Assembly (NCBI GenBank): GCA_009779515.1
Contig: WREE01000100.1
Location: 1-7,251, forward strand
Direction: 5' to 3'
Length of the DNA stretch: 7,251 nt
DNA from: Symbiobacteriaceae bacterium
GTDB lineage: Bacteria > Bacillota > JAAYKD01 > WRDA01
Shown here: in pieces, positions 6,363 through 7,251 of the stretch
How the letters are laid out: each line of letters starts with the position of its first letter
Numbering within the stretch: position 1 is the stretch's first letter
Position numbers and translations under genes: made by a program
Notes under the pieces: generated by a model
What the model was told of the DNA's origin: nothing
What the model saw: only the letters and a program-made list of their open reading frames with translations
Databases searched by the model: none

Positions 6363-6734
6363 TTACATGCGCCGCGATTCAATGGCCTGGCGCCTAGCCT
6401 CCGCAGCCCAACCTGACTCCACCGCAGCGCGCCGCTTAATACTGGTTATCCGCAACAACGAAGATGAGCTCCCATTATAAGCGGCAATGGCAGCGGAGAT
6501 AACGGCAACCAGTAGCGGATCGTCCCCGGAGTTATGCACCTCTGCCTGAGGGGTATAAGCTAGGGGAGGTTCCGTAAGGGGAGCGATATCCGCTACAGCT
6601 TCGGCAGGAGTGGGGGTTGCGGCGAAGACACGTCCTATTAATTCTAAGAGACCGATTAAAATCATCAGAACCATAAAGACCACGATCATACCCACAATAG
6701 TGGTCATGATACCTTCACTTAAAGCAAAAGGCAT
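6363..6734 (-). CDS. mmdD: OadG-family sodium pump decarboxylase small subunit (delta/gamma)
   Basis: This 123-residue small membrane subunit belongs to the OadG/MmdD family, which helps assemble Na+-pumping biotin decarboxylases and tether the soluble carboxyltransferase to the membrane. One helix spans about residues 10-36. A Pro/Ala linker with acidic residues follows (40-70). The C-terminal part has the family's DPLLVAVISAAIAAY (72-86) and SSLLRITSIKRR (91-102) pattern, with Trp109 near the end. I start it at ATG 6734, not 6791, because AAAGGAGGA (6741-6749) lies just upstream and the longer form would overlap the preceding gene and add a non-membrane extension before the helix. Only 13 bases separate it from the carboxyltransferase stop codon. 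Confidence 0.85.
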   Translation of the reverse strand: MPFALSEGIMTTIVGMIVVFMVLMILIGLLELIGRVFAATPTPAEAVADIAPLTEPPLAYTPQAEVHNSGDDPLLVAVISAAIAAYNGSSSSLLRITSIKRRAAVESGWAAEARRQAIESRRM

Positions 6735-6740
6735 GTACTC

Positions 6741-6749
6741 TCCTCCTTT
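6741..6749 (-). promoter_or_regulatory. Ribosome binding site overlapping the upstream stop codon
   Basis: AAAGGAGGA on the minus strand overlaps the TAA stop (6748-6750) of the carboxyltransferase gene and precedes ATG 6734. It sets the start of the small membrane subunit and suggests translational coupling of the two genes. Confidence 0.75.
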
Positions 6750-7251
6750 AAACTGGGAAGTTGCCGTGCCTTTTAGCAGGACGAGCTTCACGCTTGGTTA
6801 TAGCCATTTCAAAGGCATTGATGAGGGTTGGTCTAAGGAGTGCCGGGTCGATGACATCGTCGATAAAACCTCGCGAAGCTGCCACATAAGGGCTGGCAAA
6901 CTTGCTGGCATATTCGTCAATTTTTTGCTGGCGCATAGCTTGGGGATCGTCGGCTTTGGCAATTTCATCTCGAAAGATAACATTAGCTGCTCCGTCAGGA
7001 CCCATCACGGCTATTTCGGCAGTGGGAAAAGCGTAGACCATATCGGCACCCAGGTGACGGCTGCACATGGCGATGTAAGCGCCACCATATGCTTTGCGGG
7101 TGATAACCGTAACTTTAGGCACGGCAGCTTCGGAGTAGGCGTAGAGGATTTTGGCACCATGCCGAATGACTCCGCCGTGCTCCTGCCCTACTCCAGGTAA
7201 GTAACCGGGAGTATCGGTAAAGGTGAGTAAAGGTATATTGAAAGCATCACA
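6748..7251 (-). CDS. mmdA: Acyl-CoA carboxyltransferase alpha subunit (methylmalonyl-CoA decarboxylase / propionyl-CoA carboxylase beta family), C-terminal part
   Basis: The frame is open from the window edge, so the N-terminal two-thirds are missing; 167 residues of a protein usually about 510-520 long are seen. In visible numbering, CDAFNIPLL (1-9), DTPGYLPGVGQEHGG (13-27), IRHGAKILYAY (29-39) and TRKAYGGAY (51-59) are hallmarks of the carboxyltransferase C-terminal half; the GGAY segment forms an oxyanion site. PTAEIAVMGPDGA (76-88) and the C-terminal KRHGN also match. The enzyme moves the carboxyl group between an acyl-CoA, probably methylmalonyl-CoA, and biotin on the carrier protein. 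The OadG-like subunit next door favours a decarboxylase over a carboxylase; transcarboxylase 12S is a further alternative. GTG 7120-7122 is internal, not the start. Confidence 0.93.
   Translation of the reverse strand, partial: CDAFNIPLLTFTDTPGYLPGVGQEHGGVIRHGAKILYAYSEAAVPKVTVITRKAYGGAYIAMCSRHLGADMVYAFPTAEIAVMGPDGAANVIFRDEIAKADDPQAMRQQKIDEYASKFASPYVAASRGFIDDVIDPALLRPTLINAFEMAITKREARPAKRHGNFPV

Noticed and set aside
6735..6791. Longer N-terminus for the OadG-like subunit (start at 6791)
   Set aside because: It would overlap the end of the carboxyltransferase gene, and a strong ribosome binding site (6741-6749) points to ATG 6734.
6610..7200. 196-codon open frame on the plus strand
   Set aside because: It lies antisense to the clearly recognisable carboxyltransferase and OadG-like genes, has no recognisable motif and no convincing ribosome binding site.

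Overview
The window looks like chromosomal DNA of an anaerobic Gram-positive bacterium of the Clostridia (Peptococcaceae/Moorella/Pelotomaculum-like; this placement is an inference). The grounds are strong AGGAGG-type ribosome binding sites on most genes, tRNA genes with encoded CCA, a K+-dependent membrane pyrophosphatase, a PduL-type phosphotransacylase and a biotin-dependent acyl-CoA decarboxylase module. I see no mobile element, CRISPR array or phage gene.

Layout. Positions 1-400 (+) hold four tRNA genes in a row: Leu(UAA, cut at its 5' end by the window edge), Val(GAC), Leu(CAG) and Leu(GAG). A strong hairpin (421-451) follows. Next comes a small + strand gene (485-865) for a shortened, degenerate relative of the cobalamin enzyme CobU. 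A symmetric hairpin at 920-943 lies between this gene and the convergent - strand block and probably terminates both.

Everything from 973 to the right edge is on the - strand and reads right to left: the C-terminal part of a carboxyltransferase (MmdA/PccB family), a small membrane anchor subunit (OadG/MmdD family), a biotin carrier protein (MmdC family), PduL phosphotransacylase, membrane pyrophosphatase HppA, and an EF-G-II-type translation factor. The first four are tightly packed, with gaps of 13-36 bases. A 187-base gap with clear RNA-structure potential separates pduL from hppA, and 68 bases separate hppA from the EF-G gene.

How they fit together (inference). The decarboxylase-type subunits and PduL suit the end of a propionate pathway (methylmalonyl-CoA, propionyl-CoA, propionyl-phosphate), or its reverse in a syntroph. 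HppA turns pyrophosphate hydrolysis into a Na+ or H+ gradient, so it and the decarboxylase could feed the same ion pool. The membrane-pumping beta subunit of the decarboxylase is not next to its partners here.

The items most worth a second look are the structured leader of hppA, which looks like a possible cis-regulatory RNA, the stripped-down CobU-like protein, and the absence of the decarboxylase beta gene where it would be expected.
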